A stretch of 50,115 bases of DNA from Bacillota bacterium. Lineage in GTDB: Bacteria; Bacillota; Clostridia; Christensenellales; Aristaeellaceae. Under the pieces are notes generated by a model, which made no database searches, was not told the origin of the DNA, and saw only the letters and a program-made list of their open reading frames with translations. The position numbers and the translations under genes were made by a program. Positions 1-8,309 of this stretch are shown here, in pieces. The stretch is from positions 1 to 50,115 of the forward strand of contig JAEZRP010000039.1 of assembly GCA_023444095.1 (NCBI GenBank), in the 5' to 3' direction. Position 1 is the first letter of the stretch, and every line of letters begins with the position of its first letter.

Positions 1-177
1 CGCCCCGTGAACCCCGCGCAGCCGGGCATGCAGGGTCAGCCGGGCATGCCGGGCCAGCAGCGCTACGGCCGCCCCGTGAATCCGGGTCAGCCGGGCATGC
101 AGGGTCAGCCGGGCATGCCGGGCCAGCAGCGCTACGGTCGCCCCGTGAATCCGGGTCAGCCGGGCATGCGCCCCGCC
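1..177 (+). repeat. 69-bp in-frame tandem repeat in infB
   Basis: Two full 69-bp units (1-69 and 70-138) and a partial third (139-about 170) encode a 23-residue unit that starts RPVNP and ends QQRYG. Units 1 and 2 differ at only a few bases. More copies may lie upstream of the window. Because the unit is a multiple of three, copy-number change would keep the frame. Confidence 0.95.
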
Positions 178-2241
178 CCGGGCGCGCCGGGTGCGGCGGG
201 CGGAAGGCCCCAGCCGGGCGCGGGACGCTTTGGTCCGGGCGCTGGCAGGCCTGGCTTCGGAAGGCCGAAGGCGCCGGAGCTTACGCCCACCGCCGAGAAG
301 GAGAAGGTCTCCAACTACGATCCCAATAAGAAGCAGTACGAGCGCCCGAAAAATCCCGAGCGCACGGTCAACGCCAACCAGCGCCGCCGCGACAATCGGC
401 CGATGGGCGGCCTCGACGACGAGTTCTTCCGGGGCAAGAAGAAGAAGAAGTTCGGGCAGAAGAAGAACGCGATCGAGCCCATCCGAATCGAGACGGCTTA
501 CATGACCGCCGAGACGATCACGGTCAAGGATCTTTCCGAGCGCATCGGAAAGACCGTGGGCGAGATCATCAAAAAGCTCATGATGCTCGGCATTATCGCC
601 ACCATCAACAACGAGCTTGACTTTGATACCGCCTCCCTCGTCTGTTCGGAGTACGGCATCGATTTCGAGAAGAAGATCGCGGAGACCGCCGAAGACGCGC
701 TCGCCAACGAGGACGTCGAGGATACCGACGAGGATCTCGAGAAGCGCCCGCCGGTCGTGACCATCATGGGGCACGTCGATCACGGCAAGACGCGACTGCT
801 CGACTACATCAGAAATACCCGCGTCATCGAGAGCGAAGCGGGCGGCATCACCCAGCACATCGGCGCGTACACCGTGGCGCTCGACGGCGAGGAGATCACC
901 TTCCTCGACACGCCCGGCCACGAAGCGTTCACCGCCATGCGCATGCGCGGCGCGCAGGCCACCGACATCGCGATCCTGGTGGTTGCGGCAGACGACGGCG
1001 TCATGCCGCAGACCGTCGAGGCGATCAACCACGCGAAGGCCGCGGACGTTCAGATCATCGTCGCGATCACCAAGATGGATAAGCCGACCGCGAACCCCGA
1101 CCGCATCCGCCAGCAGCTCACCGAATACGAGCTCGTCGACGAAAACTGGGGTGGCGACACCATGATCGTTCCCGTGTCCGCCGTGACCGGCGATGGCGTG
1201 GACCAGCTCCTCGAATCGATCCTGTTGGTCGCAGAGGTGCAGGACTACCGCGCCAACCCGAACCGCAAGGCGCGCGGCATCATCATCGAGGCGCGCCTCG
1301 ACAAGGGCAGAGGCCCGGTGGCCACGGTGCTTGTCAAGAATGGTACCCTCAACGTCGGCGACACCGTCATCGCGGGCACCGCCTACGGCCGCGTGCGCGC
1401 CATGACAAACGACAAGGGCGAGAACGTGAAATCCGCGGGCCCGTCCATGCCGGTCGAGGTCATCGGCTTCGGCGATGTGCCGGACGCGGGCGACATCATC
1501 TCGGCGGTCGACGACGACAAGCTTTCCCGCCAGGTCGCCGAGGAGCGCAAGGATAAGCTGCGCGCGGCGCTGGTCAAGAACACCTCCAAGACCACGCTCG
1601 ACGATCTGTTCAACCAGATCTCGGCGGGCGAGGTCAAGGACCTGAACATCATCATCAAGGCAGACGTCCAGGGCTCCGTCGAGGCCGTCCGCCAGTCGCT
1701 CGAGAAGCTGTCCAACGAAGAGGTGCGCGTGCGCTCCATCCACGGCGGCGTCGGCGCGATCAACGAGGGCGACGTCATGCTCGCCTCCGCCTCGAACGCG
1801 ATCATCATCGGCTTCAACGTCCGCCCGGACAACAACGCCCGCGACATCGCGGAGCGCGAGAACGTCGACATCCGTCTCTACCGCGTCATCTACAGCGCGA
1901 TCGAGGACGTGCAGAAGGCCATGAACGGCATGCTGAAGCCGAAGTTCAAGGAAACCATCCTCGGAAGGGCCGAGGTGCGCCTGGTTTACAAGATCACCGG
2001 CGTCGGCACGGTCGCGGGCTCGTATGTGCTCGACGGCAAGATCGTCCGAAACGCGTCCATCCGGCTCCTGCGCGACAACATCGTCGCCCACGAGGGCAAG
2101 ATCGACTCGCTCAAGCGGTTCAAGGACGACGCCAAGGAGGTCGCCGCGGGCTACGAGTGTGGCATCAGCCTCGAGCGCTACTCGGACATCAAGGAAGGCG
2201 ACATCATCGAGTGCTTCCTGATGGAGGAAATCGAGCGGTAA
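1..2241 (+). CDS. infB: Translation initiation factor IF-2 (5' end cut off by the window)
   Basis: IF-2 is the GTPase that places initiator fMet-tRNA on the 30S subunit and promotes 50S joining in the cytoplasm. The frame is open from base 1, so the true start lies upstream. Visible order: Pro/Gly/Gln-rich N-terminal repeats (bases 1-180), a lysine-rich linker, the IF2_N helix region (about 490-640), then the G domain with G1 GHVDHGKT (768-791), G3 DTPGHE (from 907) and G4 TKMD (1069-1080), followed by domains II, III and the fMet-tRNA-binding C2 domain to the stop. All GTPase motifs are intact. It precedes rbfA, as in the conserved nusA-infB-rbfA operon. The N-terminal 23-residue tandem repeats are unusual in being near-identical at DNA level. 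Identity is certain; only the missing 5' end is unknown. Confidence 0.98.
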   Translation, partial: RPVNPAQPGMQGQPGMPGQQRYGRPVNPGQPGMQGQPGMPGQQRYGRPVNPGQPGMRPAPGAPGAAGGRPQPGAGRFGPGAGRPGFGRPKAPELTPTAEKEKVSNYDPNKKQYERPKNPERTVNANQRRRDNRPMGGLDDEFFRGKKKKKFGQKKNAIEPIRIETAYMTAETITVKDLSERIGKTVGEIIKKLMMLGIIATINNELDFDTASLVCSEYGIDFEKKIAETAEDALANEDVEDTDEDLEKRPPVVTIMGHVDHGKTRLLDYIRNTRVIESEAGGITQHIGAYTVALDGEEITFLDTPGHEAFTAMRMRGAQATDIAILVVAADDGVMPQTVEAINHAKAADVQIIVAITKMDKPTANPDRIRQQLTEYELVDENWGGDTMIVPVSAVTGDGVDQLLESILLVAEVQDYRANPNRKARGIIIEARLDKGRGPVATVLVKNGTLNVGDTVIAGTAYGRVRAMTNDKGENVKSAGPSMPVEVIGFGDVPDAGDIISAVDDDKLSRQVAEERKDKLRAALVKNTSKTTLDDLFNQISAGEVKDLNIIIKADVQGSVEAVRQSLEKLSNEEVRVRSIHGGVGAINEGDVMLASASNAIIIGFNVRPDNNARDIAERENVDIRLYRVIYSAIEDVQKAMNGMLKPKFKETILGRAEVRLVYKITGVGTVAGSYVLDGKIVRNASIRLLRDNIVAHEGKIDSLKRFKDDAKEVAAGYECGISLERYSDIKEGDIIECFLMEEIER

Positions 2242-2251
2242 ACCCGCAAAG

Positions 2252-2292
2252 GAGGGCGGAGAAGGAGGCGTTCGCGTCCCCTCTCTGCCCTC
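2252..2292 (+). promoter_or_regulatory. Long stem-loop between infB and rbfA
   Basis: GAGGGC at 2252-2257 pairs with GCCCTC at 2287-2292. The arms continue inward with mismatches to a TTCG-type loop. No run of T follows, so it looks like a transcript-processing or stabilising hairpin rather than a strong terminator; rbfA follows 20 bases later. Confidence 0.45.
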
Positions 2293-2312
2293 GTTCGTTA
2301 TAGGAGGATATC

Positions 2313-2672
2313 ATGCCCGCTTTTGAAAGAATCGACCGCATCTCGGAGGAGGTGCGCAGGGAGATCGACCGGATCATCCGCGAGGATCTCAACGACCCCA
2401 GGATCGGCGGCACGTGGTCGGTTACCCGCTGCGAGGTGACGCGCGATCTCAAATACTGCAAGGTGCGCGTGTCTATCCTCGAGGAAGACAGGCGTCCCGA
2501 AATGATGAAGGCGTTAAAGAGCGCCTCCGGCTTTATCCGCCGCGCCCTCGGCCACAATGTCGATCTGCGCGCCGTGCCGGAGTTGAGCTTCGAGCTCGAT
2601 ACCAACATCGAGTACGCCGACCGCATCAATCGGATCCTGAAGGAGACAGAGGAACGACATGACGATGAATGA
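2313..2672 (+). CDS. rbfA: 30S ribosome-binding factor A
   Basis: RbfA is a small KH-fold protein that binds the 30S subunit and helps mature the 5' end of 16S rRNA, important in the cold. The product is 119 residues, the usual length. It starts MPAFERIDRISEEVRREID, which matches the conserved N-terminal helix that opens RbfA, and the central part carries the typical VSILEED and SELSFELD-like strands (here PELSFELDTNIEYADRINRIL). An AGGAGG at about 2302-2307 precedes the ATG. It lies in the standard place directly after infB, and its last 14 bases overlap the start of nrnA, so the two are translationally coupled. Confidence 0.96.
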   Translation: MPAFERIDRISEEVRREIDRIIREDLNDPRIGGTWSVTRCEVTRDLKYCKVRVSILEEDRRPEMMKALKSASGFIRRALGHNVDLRAVPELSFELDTNIEYADRINRILKETEERHDDE

Positions 2673-3651
2673 GCTCGCGAAGTGGTTCGCGGACAAGGAC
2701 GACATCGCCGTAATCGCGCACATTTCCCCCGACGGAGACGCGGTCGGAAGCGCCATCGCGGTCAAGCTCGCCTTCGAAAAGCTGGGCAAGCGCGCGTGCG
2801 CGGTGCTCGCGGACGGCGTGCCAAAGAAATACCGCTTCCTGCCGGACGCGCAAAACGTGTGCTTCCCGGACAGGCTGCCCTTCGAGCCGAAGTGCGCCTT
2901 CGCGGTCGATACGTCGGAGGCGTTTCGGATGGGCGCCGCGCAGGCGGTCTTCGACCGCGCGCCCTCCAGGGCGTCGATGGACCATCACGAGACGAACGCG
3001 GGCTTCGGCGACGCGCATTACGTGGACGGCACGCGCGCCTCGACGGGCGAGCTCGCGCTGGAGTTCGCGAAGGCGATCGGCGCGCAGATCGATCCGGACA
3101 TCGCGGCGAATATCTTCGTCGCACTGGCGACCGACACGGGAAACTTTAATTATATCAGCACCGACGCGCGCGCGTACCGCGCGGCGGCGGAATGCGTGGA
3201 GGCGGGCGCGCAGGTCGGCCCGCTCACGCGGCTGGCGTTCCGCACGCGCTCGCTCGCGCGCACGCGGCTCCTGGGCGAAGCGCTCTCCGGCATCCGCACG
3301 ACGCACGGCGGCAAGATTGCCTATCTGCATGTGGATGCGGACATGCTCGCGCGCACGGGCGCGAGTCTCGAGGACGCGACCAGCATCTCGAACTACGTCA
3401 ACGAGGTCGAGGGCGTGATGATCGGCGTGTACTTCGAGGAGCAGACGGACAACACCAAGATCTCCTGGCGCGCGGCTTGCGATCTGAACGTGGCCGAGCT
3501 CGCCTCCTTCTTCGGCGGCGGCGGACACAAGGCGGCGGCGGGCGCGAACATCAGGCTGCCCATGGACGAGGCGATGAAGGCCGTTCTCGACAAGACCGGC
3601 GAGGCGCTCGCGGCCTTCGAGGAAAGCCTGGCCGGCGGGGCGGAAAAATGA
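2659..3651 (+). CDS. nrnA: Bifunctional oligoribonuclease / pAp phosphatase, DHH family
   Basis: NrnA degrades short RNA oligonucleotides to mononucleotides and dephosphorylates 3'-phosphoadenosine 5'-phosphate, using two metal ions. The 330-residue product has the DHH phosphoesterase motif I HISPDGDAVGS (H21, D25, D27), the DHH triad at residues 108-110 (MDHHETN), and the C-terminal DHHA1 substrate-binding motif GGGGHKAAAG from residue 286. Length fits the family. I chose the ATG at 2659; an ATG two codons later at 2665 is equally possible behind the GAAGGAGA at about 2638-2645. It overlaps rbfA by 14 bases and ends in an ATGA overlap with the next gene, so all four genes here are coupled. 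The infB-rbfA-nrnA order is typical of Firmicutes. Confidence 0.95.
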   Translation: MTMNELAKWFADKDDIAVIAHISPDGDAVGSAIAVKLAFEKLGKRACAVLADGVPKKYRFLPDAQNVCFPDRLPFEPKCAFAVDTSEAFRMGAAQAVFDRAPSRASMDHHETNAGFGDAHYVDGTRASTGELALEFAKAIGAQIDPDIAANIFVALATDTGNFNYISTDARAYRAAAECVEAGAQVGPLTRLAFRTRSLARTRLLGEALSGIRTTHGGKIAYLHVDADMLARTGASLEDATSISNYVNEVEGVMIGVYFEEQTDNTKISWRAACDLNVAELASFFGGGGHKAAAGANIRLPMDEAMKAVLDKTGEALAAFEESLAGGAEK

Positions 3652-4673
3652 CCGCCGTCGAGGTCTGTTCGGAGATCTCCGTCGCGCGCGCGGCGGACCT
3701 CATCCGGCGGGGCGAGGTGGTGGGCTTTCCGACCGAGACGGTTTACGGACTGGGCGCCGACGCGCTCAACCCCCGCGCGGTCATGAAAATATTCGCCGCC
3801 AAGGGGCGGCCGGGCGACAACCCGCTCATCGTCCACATCGCGGACCTGAACGCGCTCCGGCCCCTGGTCGCGCGCGCGCCGTCCGAAACGGCGCTCCGGC
3901 TCGCGAAGGCGTTCTGGCCCGGCCCTTTGACCATGCTCTTTCCGCGCGCGGAACGGATTCCCGACTGCGTGACGGCGGGCCTTGATACCGTCGGCGTCCG
4001 CATGCCGTCGAACCCTTGGGCGCGCATGCTGATCGAGAGGGCGGGGCGTCCCATCGCCGCGCCCAGCGCGAACCGCTCCGGGAGGCCCAGTCCCACCGCC
4101 GCGCGGCACGTGCTCGAGGACATGGACGGCAAAATTCCCCTGATTCTCGACGGCGGACCCTGCGACGTGGGCCTCGAATCGACGGTTCTGGACGTGACGG
4201 GCGAAATTCCGCGCGTGCTCCGGCCCGGCGGCGTGACGGCGGAGATGATCGCCGCGGTCGCGGGCGCGGTCGACGTGGACGACAGCGTCATGCGCCCCCT
4301 GCGGGAGGGGGAGCGCCCCCGCTCGCCCGGCATGAAGTACCGCCACTACGCCCCGGACGCCGCCGTCGTGATCTTCGAGGGCGATCCCGAGGCCGTCGCG
4401 GCAGCGATTCGCGCGCGCTACGACGCGAGCGGCGCGCCCGCGCTCATCCTCGCGCTCGAAGGGCACATCGCTCGATACGGGAACCGCCGCACGCTCTCCC
4501 TCGGCGCGGACGCGCCGGAAGCGGCCAACCGGCTCTTCGAGGCGCTGCGCGAAGCGGACGCCCTCGGCGCGGAACTCATCCTTTCGGAAGCCGTCGACGC
4601 GTCCGGAATCGGCCTCGCCGTCATGAACCGACTCGGCCGCGCGTCGGGCTTTCACGTCGAGCGGGTATCGTAG
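3648..4673 (+). CDS. sua5: Threonylcarbamoyl-AMP synthase, long Sua5 form
   Basis: This enzyme makes threonylcarbamoyl-AMP from threonine, bicarbonate and ATP, the first step of the universal t6A37 modification of ANN-decoding tRNAs. The start ATG at 3648 overlaps the nrnA stop (ATGA). The 341-residue product has the N-terminal YrdC domain with GFPTETVYGLGADAL, the KGRPGDNPL motif and APSANRSG, then the Sua5 linker SPGMKYRHYAP and a C-terminal Sua5 domain. This long two-domain form is distinct from short TsaC. A longer upstream open frame from 3192 only shadows nrnA. Its place after nrnA, where truB/ribF often sit, is a lineage-specific arrangement. Confidence 0.93.
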   Translation: MTAVEVCSEISVARAADLIRRGEVVGFPTETVYGLGADALNPRAVMKIFAAKGRPGDNPLIVHIADLNALRPLVARAPSETALRLAKAFWPGPLTMLFPRAERIPDCVTAGLDTVGVRMPSNPWARMLIERAGRPIAAPSANRSGRPSPTAARHVLEDMDGKIPLILDGGPCDVGLESTVLDVTGEIPRVLRPGGVTAEMIAAVAGAVDVDDSVMRPLREGERPRSPGMKYRHYAPDAAVVIFEGDPEAVAAAIRARYDASGAPALILALEGHIARYGNRRTLSLGADAPEAANRLFEALREADALGAELILSEAVDASGIGLAVMNRLGRASGFHVERVS

Positions 4674-4868
4674 GGACGGCGGGGGCTCTGCCCCGCACCG
4701 CGAATGCAGGTCATGGATTCGTCCAGACTTCGATTCTGGTCGCCTGGGGCATGGGCTCCCGGGCGACCAGACGCTCACCCGATATCGTTGATTTCAGTTC
4801 GGGATTCTCAAGGGACAATGTCCCTTGAGCGAAGCCCGTGGCATCCCACTTCTTCGGAGGTGCTTTCC
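4674..4868. other. Structured intergenic region with two hairpins and a dispersed palindrome
   Basis: No gene is seen. The stretch holds a small GGGGC-TCT-GCCCC hairpin (4682-4694), a 9-bp stem CTGGTCGCC (4736-4744) with GGCGACCAG (4762-4770) and extra inner pairing, and the palindrome at 4808-4830. The first hairpin could terminate the infB operon, but no T-run follows it. Confidence 0.5.
4801..4838 (+). repeat. Dispersed palindromic element, copy 1
   Basis: The core GGGATTCTCAAGGGA, then a short loop and TCCCTTGAGCG, forms a 10-bp perfect stem (CTCAAGGGAC with GTCCCTTGAG around AAT). Related copies occur at about 12694, 16108 (opposite strand) and 40816. Confidence 0.7.
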
Positions 4869-5486
4869 ATGGCGTATATCGCGCTGTTCGCGGCTGTGAT
4901 GTGTGCGGTTCTTCGGTGCGCGCTCGGGAGGTACGTCTTCAGCGCGCTGACGACGCTCCTGTGCGCGCTGGCGGTGAGCGCGTCGGGCGGCGTGCCCGCG
5001 AAAGTCCCGCTGATCGCGGGGCTTCTGGTTTCGATCGTCGCGGACTGGTACCTCGCGCATCAGAACGCGGGGGACAACATGTTCCTCTACGGCGTGGTGG
5101 GCTTTTTCGCCGCGCACGGTTTGTTCGCGTGGTACGCCCTCCGGCGGTTCTCGTACAATCTCCCCGCGCTCGTGATCGCGCTTGTTCTGCTCGCGGGCTA
5201 CGCGGTCTACCTCCTTGTCCGGCTCATGCCGCGCGTGGAGGACGGTCTCAAGGTTCCGGTCCTTCTCTATATGATCGTCAGCATCGTGAGCCTGTACTTC
5301 GCCATGTCCATGAACGCGCCCATATGGGAGCGCGTCCTGTATATCGCGGGCATCGCGGCGATCCTCGTCTCGGACACTATGATCGGCGAGGGCGATTTCG
5401 CGGGCAACAAGGCGGCGGACAAGCTGCTGCTGCCCGCGTATTACCTGTGTCACGTCCTCATTTCCCTCAGCGCCGTCATCAGATAA
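4869..5486 (+). CDS. Lysoplasmalogenase / YhhN family membrane protein
   Basis: The YhhN/TMEM86 family are multi-pass membrane proteins; characterised members hydrolyse the vinyl-ether bond of lysoplasmalogens. The 205-residue product is almost entirely hydrophobic with about seven to eight membrane segments. It carries the family's conserved acidic spots: VSIVADWYLA near residue 60, and a late VSDTMIGEGDF followed by LPAYYLCHVLI near the C terminus. The ATG at 4869 follows a GGAGG at 4857-4861; an open frame that extends upstream to 4704 crosses structured intergenic DNA and has no ribosome site. Plasmalogens are common in anaerobic Clostridia, which fits. It stands alone, 16 bases before araB, possibly co-transcribed. 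Substrate is inferred from the family only. Confidence 0.8.
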   Translation: MAYIALFAAVMCAVLRCALGRYVFSALTTLLCALAVSASGGVPAKVPLIAGLLVSIVADWYLAHQNAGDNMFLYGVVGFFAAHGLFAWYALRRFSYNLPALVIALVLLAGYAVYLLVRLMPRVEDGLKVPVLLYMIVSIVSLYFAMSMNAPIWERVLYIAGIAAILVSDTMIGEGDFAGNKAADKLLLPAYYLCHVLISLSAVIR

Positions 5487-5502
5487 CATCGGAGGTTCCA
5501 AA

Positions 5503-7170
5503 ATGGCAAAGTACGCGATCGGCGTCGACTTTGGCACGCTTTCCGCGCGCGCGCTCGTGGCCGAGATTGGCACCGGGAAGGAGCTTGCGGCAGCGACGAT
5601 GGATTATCCGCACGCCGTCATCGACGCCGCGCTCCCCACGGGCGAAAAACTCGCGCCCGGCTGGGCGCTCCAGCACCCGGGGGACTATATCGAATGCCTG
5701 AAATCCGTCGTTCCGCAGGCGCTCCAAAAATCGGGCGTCGATCCGGCGGATGTGATCGGCGTGGGGGTCGACTTCACGGCCTCGACGATCCTTCCGCTGG
5801 ATGCGTCCGGCGCGCCCCTGTGCATGAAAGAGGAATTCGCCCGCAACCCGCACGCGTGGGTCAAGCTCTGGAAGCACCACGGCGCGCAGGCGGAGGCGAA
5901 CGAGATGACGCGCGCGGCGGCCCAACGGAAGGAGCCGTTCCTCGCGCGCTACGGCGGCAAAATTTCGTCCGAATGGACGCTCCCCAAGATCTGGGAGACC
6001 CTCCGGCGCGCGCCCGAGGTCTACCATGCCGCCGACCGGTTCGTCGAGGCGGGCGACTGGCTCGTATCCAGGCTGACCGGGCGCGCGGCGCGGAGCGCGA
6101 GCATCGCGGGCTACAAGGCGCTCTGGAGCCGCGCGGACGGATATCCCTCCCGTGACTACCTGCGCGCGCTCGATCCGGCGTTCGAATCCGTTTGCGAGGA
6201 AAAGCTCCCCGGCGAGCTCCTCGCGCCCGGCGCGCGGGCGGGCGAATTGACGGCGGAGGGCACGCGCCTCACGGGCCTTCTTCCCGGCACGGCGGTCGCG
6301 GTGGCGCACATCGACGCGCACGTCTCCATGCCCGCGACGGGCGCGGTGGAGGCGGGCCGCATGCTCATGATCATGGGCACGTCCACCTGCGACATCATGC
6401 TCGGGGACGCGGCGAAGGAGGTGCCCGGCATGTGCGGCGCGGTGCTCGACGGCGTCGTCGAGGGACTGATCGGCTTCGAGGCGGGCCAGAGCTGCGTCGG
6501 CGACTCGTTCAACTGGTTTGTCGAGAACTGCGTTCCCGAAAAGGACGCGCGCGCGGCGCGGGAAGCGGGCGTCGACCTTCACAGCTACCTGACGGCGCGC
6601 GCCGCGCGCCTCAGGCCCGGCGAAAGCGGCCTTCTCGCGCTCGACTGGCTGAACGGGAACCGTTCGGTGCTCGTGAACGCGGAGCTTACCGGCATGATCC
6701 TCGGCCTGACGCTTTCGACGAAGGCCGAGGAGATCTACCGCGCGCTCATCGAGTCGACCGCATTCGGCGCGCGCGTCATTTTGGAGGCGTTCGAGGAGAG
6801 CGCCGTCCCCGTGCGCGAACTCGTCGCGTGCGGCGGGATCGCCAAAAAGAACCCCTTTCTCATGCAGATCTACGCGGACGTATTGAACCGCGAGATCAAA
6901 GTCGCGCGCTCGGCGCAGGCGCCCGCGCTCGGCGCGGCGATGTTCGGCGCGGTGGCGGCGGGGGAGGCGCGGGGCGGCTACCGGGCGATCGCCGACGCGG
7001 CGCGCGAGATGGGCGGCGTGGACGCGGTTTCGTACCGCCCCGATCCCGCGGATGCGCGCGTCTACGAAGCGCTGTTTCGCGAATACAGGCGGCTTCACGA
7101 CCACTTCGGCCGGGGCGGCTCGGACGCGATGAAGCGCCTTCGCGCGATCCGGGACGGCCAGATAGGATGA
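5503..7170 (+). CDS. araB: Ribulokinase (FGGY family)
   Basis: AraB phosphorylates L-ribulose to L-ribulose 5-phosphate in L-arabinose catabolism. The 555-residue product has the right length for AraB. It shows the FGGY N-terminal phosphate-1 motif AIGVDFGTLSARALV, the ribulokinase signature GVGVDFTASTILPLD, the conserved KLWKHHGAQAEAN segment typical of AraB rather than xylulokinase or glycerol kinase, and in the C-terminal lobe the ATP-site ACGGIAKKNPFLMQIYADV. A GGAGG precedes the ATG. The usual partners araA and araD are not in the window, so arabinose use must be completed elsewhere, or this kinase handles ribulose from another route. Followed by a hairpin terminator shared with the convergent XRE gene. 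Confidence 0.92.
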   Translation: MAKYAIGVDFGTLSARALVAEIGTGKELAAATMDYPHAVIDAALPTGEKLAPGWALQHPGDYIECLKSVVPQALQKSGVDPADVIGVGVDFTASTILPLDASGAPLCMKEEFARNPHAWVKLWKHHGAQAEANEMTRAAAQRKEPFLARYGGKISSEWTLPKIWETLRRAPEVYHAADRFVEAGDWLVSRLTGRAARSASIAGYKALWSRADGYPSRDYLRALDPAFESVCEEKLPGELLAPGARAGELTAEGTRLTGLLPGTAVAVAHIDAHVSMPATGAVEAGRMLMIMGTSTCDIMLGDAAKEVPGMCGAVLDGVVEGLIGFEAGQSCVGDSFNWFVENCVPEKDARAAREAGVDLHSYLTARAARLRPGESGLLALDWLNGNRSVLVNAELTGMILGLTLSTKAEEIYRALIESTAFGARVILEAFEESAVPVRELVACGGIAKKNPFLMQIYADVLNREIKVARSAQAPALGAAMFGAVAAGEARGGYRAIADAAREMGGVDAVSYRPDPADARVYEALFREYRRLHDHFGRGGSDAMKRLRAIRDGQIG

Positions 7171-7215
7171 CGGAGCCCCGGCATGCTCCTTCTCTGCCGC
7201 CTGATCGGCACACGA

Positions 7216-7242
7216 AAGCCCGTCCGCAACGCGGACGGGCTT
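7216..7242. terminator. Bidirectional hairpin between araB and the XRE gene
   Basis: AAGCCCGTCCGC (7216-7227), loop AAC, GCGGACGGGCTT (7231-7242): a perfect 12-bp stem between two convergent genes. On the minus strand it is followed by TTT, so it suits the regulator best but can serve both. Confidence 0.8.
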
Positions 7243-7247
7243 CGCGA

Positions 7248-8069
7248 TTATCTGGACTTCCAGCCTCGGATTGCCATCACCGCCATCCATAAAAGCGCGG
7301 GGATGAGCAGCCACAGCCGGAACCAGTGGCCGAGCGACGCGCCGATCAGATAGATGATGCCCACGAGCAACAGCTCGATCAGGACCCGGTTCACCTTTTC
7401 GCGGATCACCCGCCCCGCGAGCGTGTAGTAGAGCGGGATCGTGAGGAAGATCAGCCACCCCGGATGCCAGAGATTCAGGGCGAATCCGGCCACCAGGTAG
7501 AGGATGGACACGGGCAGCGGATAGGGGACGCGGTTCAGGTCGAATCCGCCCTCCGAACTGAGCGCGGTGTAGTACACCGGAATCGTGAGAAACAGGAGCC
7601 AGCCCGGATGCCACAGCCCGAACTGAAACCCGATCAGGAGGTAGGCGAGCGTCACGACGATCGGATAGGGGAATATCCTGAGGTCCATTTTCCCATCCGC
7701 CTTCTGAAACTTCCACATCGCGCCGTCGGACGCGTCCTCTTCCCGCTCTTCTTCCTGCGCCGCTTCGGGCTCCGCGTCCGCTTCGTCGTCCGCGCCTTCG
7801 GTTTCGCGCTTGGACTCGTCCGGCAGGGCATTCGTCCGCGCGAACGCCGCGTCGCCCTCGGCCTCCGGATCGAGCTTCAGCAGTTCGTCCAGCGACACCT
7901 GATACAGCTTCGCCAGTGCGATCAGGTTGTCGGTGTCGGGAGAGGACTCCGCGCGCTCCCACTTCGATACGGCCTGGCGGCTGACGCCAAGCCGCGCGGC
8001 CAACTGTTCCTGGCTCAGTCCGTTCTGTTTGCGCAGCGCCGCCATGCGGTTCGCAATCTCGATGTTCAA
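7248..8069 (-). CDS. XRE-family regulator with C-terminal membrane domain
   Basis: Residues about 1-60 are a Cro/CI helix-turn-helix (ALRKQNGLSQEQLAARLGVS then RQAVSKWE), so the protein binds DNA. A long acidic linker (about residues 75-125, rich in E, D and A) leads to a hydrophobic C-terminal half with five or six membrane segments. That half contains an internal duplication: the string LWHPGWL, then an F-LTIP-YYT stretch, appears twice about 45 residues apart. A membrane-tethered repressor that responds to envelope signals is the likely role, but ligand and targets are unknown. The start is a TTG at 8067-8069: it begins the conserved MNIEIANRM and has AGGGGTG 7 bases upstream. The open frame continues to 8141 without a ribosome site. 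Convergent to araB. Confidence 0.82.
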   Translation of the reverse strand: MNIEIANRMAALRKQNGLSQEQLAARLGVSRQAVSKWERAESSPDTDNLIALAKLYQVSLDELLKLDPEAEGDAAFARTNALPDESKRETEGADDEADAEPEAAQEEEREEDASDGAMWKFQKADGKMDLRIFPYPIVVTLAYLLIGFQFGLWHPGWLLFLTIPVYYTALSSEGGFDLNRVPYPLPVSILYLVAGFALNLWHPGWLIFLTIPLYYTLAGRVIREKVNRVLIELLLVGIIYLIGASLGHWFRLWLLIPALLWMAVMAIRGWKSR

Positions 8070-8309
8070 TCCAGTCACCCCTCTTTGTGGAAACAGTGTA
8101 CCATAATCGGAGCCGGTTGCGCTATACACTCTGGACGACACCCCCGCAACTTTTGGTTGCGACGCGGGGAATGCGCCGGATCGCGCCGAAAGAGCGGGTC
8201 ATTTGGCCCCGGCGTTCGTCTTTGATGGAAGCGTCTCGCATCCTCTGGACAAAAAAATGTCCGCATGCTATCATATCATTAGCCGACTATGTATTAAGGA
8301 GATCATGCG
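8070..8309. other. Divergent intergenic region upstream of the XRE and GH78 genes
   Basis: 240 bases without a gene. It holds the plus-strand promoter at 8246-8274 and a GGACA-AAAAAA-TGTCC inverted repeat overlapping it. I could not identify a convincing promoter for the XRE gene. Confidence 0.5.
8246..8274 (+). promoter_or_regulatory. Promoter of the GH78-GH2 pair
   Basis: TGGACA (8246-8251), 17-base spacer, TATCAT (8269-8274). The -35 box is one arm of the inverted repeat GGACA-6-TGTCC (8247-8262), a possible repressor site. The GH78 start with AAGGAGA follows 35 bases later. Confidence 0.65.

Noticed and set aside
1..180. CRISPR or mobile repeat at the window start
   Set aside because: The repeats are in frame within infB and encode a 23-residue protein repeat.
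2626..3528. 300-codon minus-strand open frame opposite nrnA
   Set aside because: Arg/Ala/Val-rich shadow of a high-GC gene with no ribosome site and no recognisable motif, while nrnA has all family motifs.
5479..7962. 827-codon minus-strand open frame across araB and the XRE gene
   Set aside because: Shadow frame of biased composition; both genes beneath it have clear family motifs and ribosome sites.
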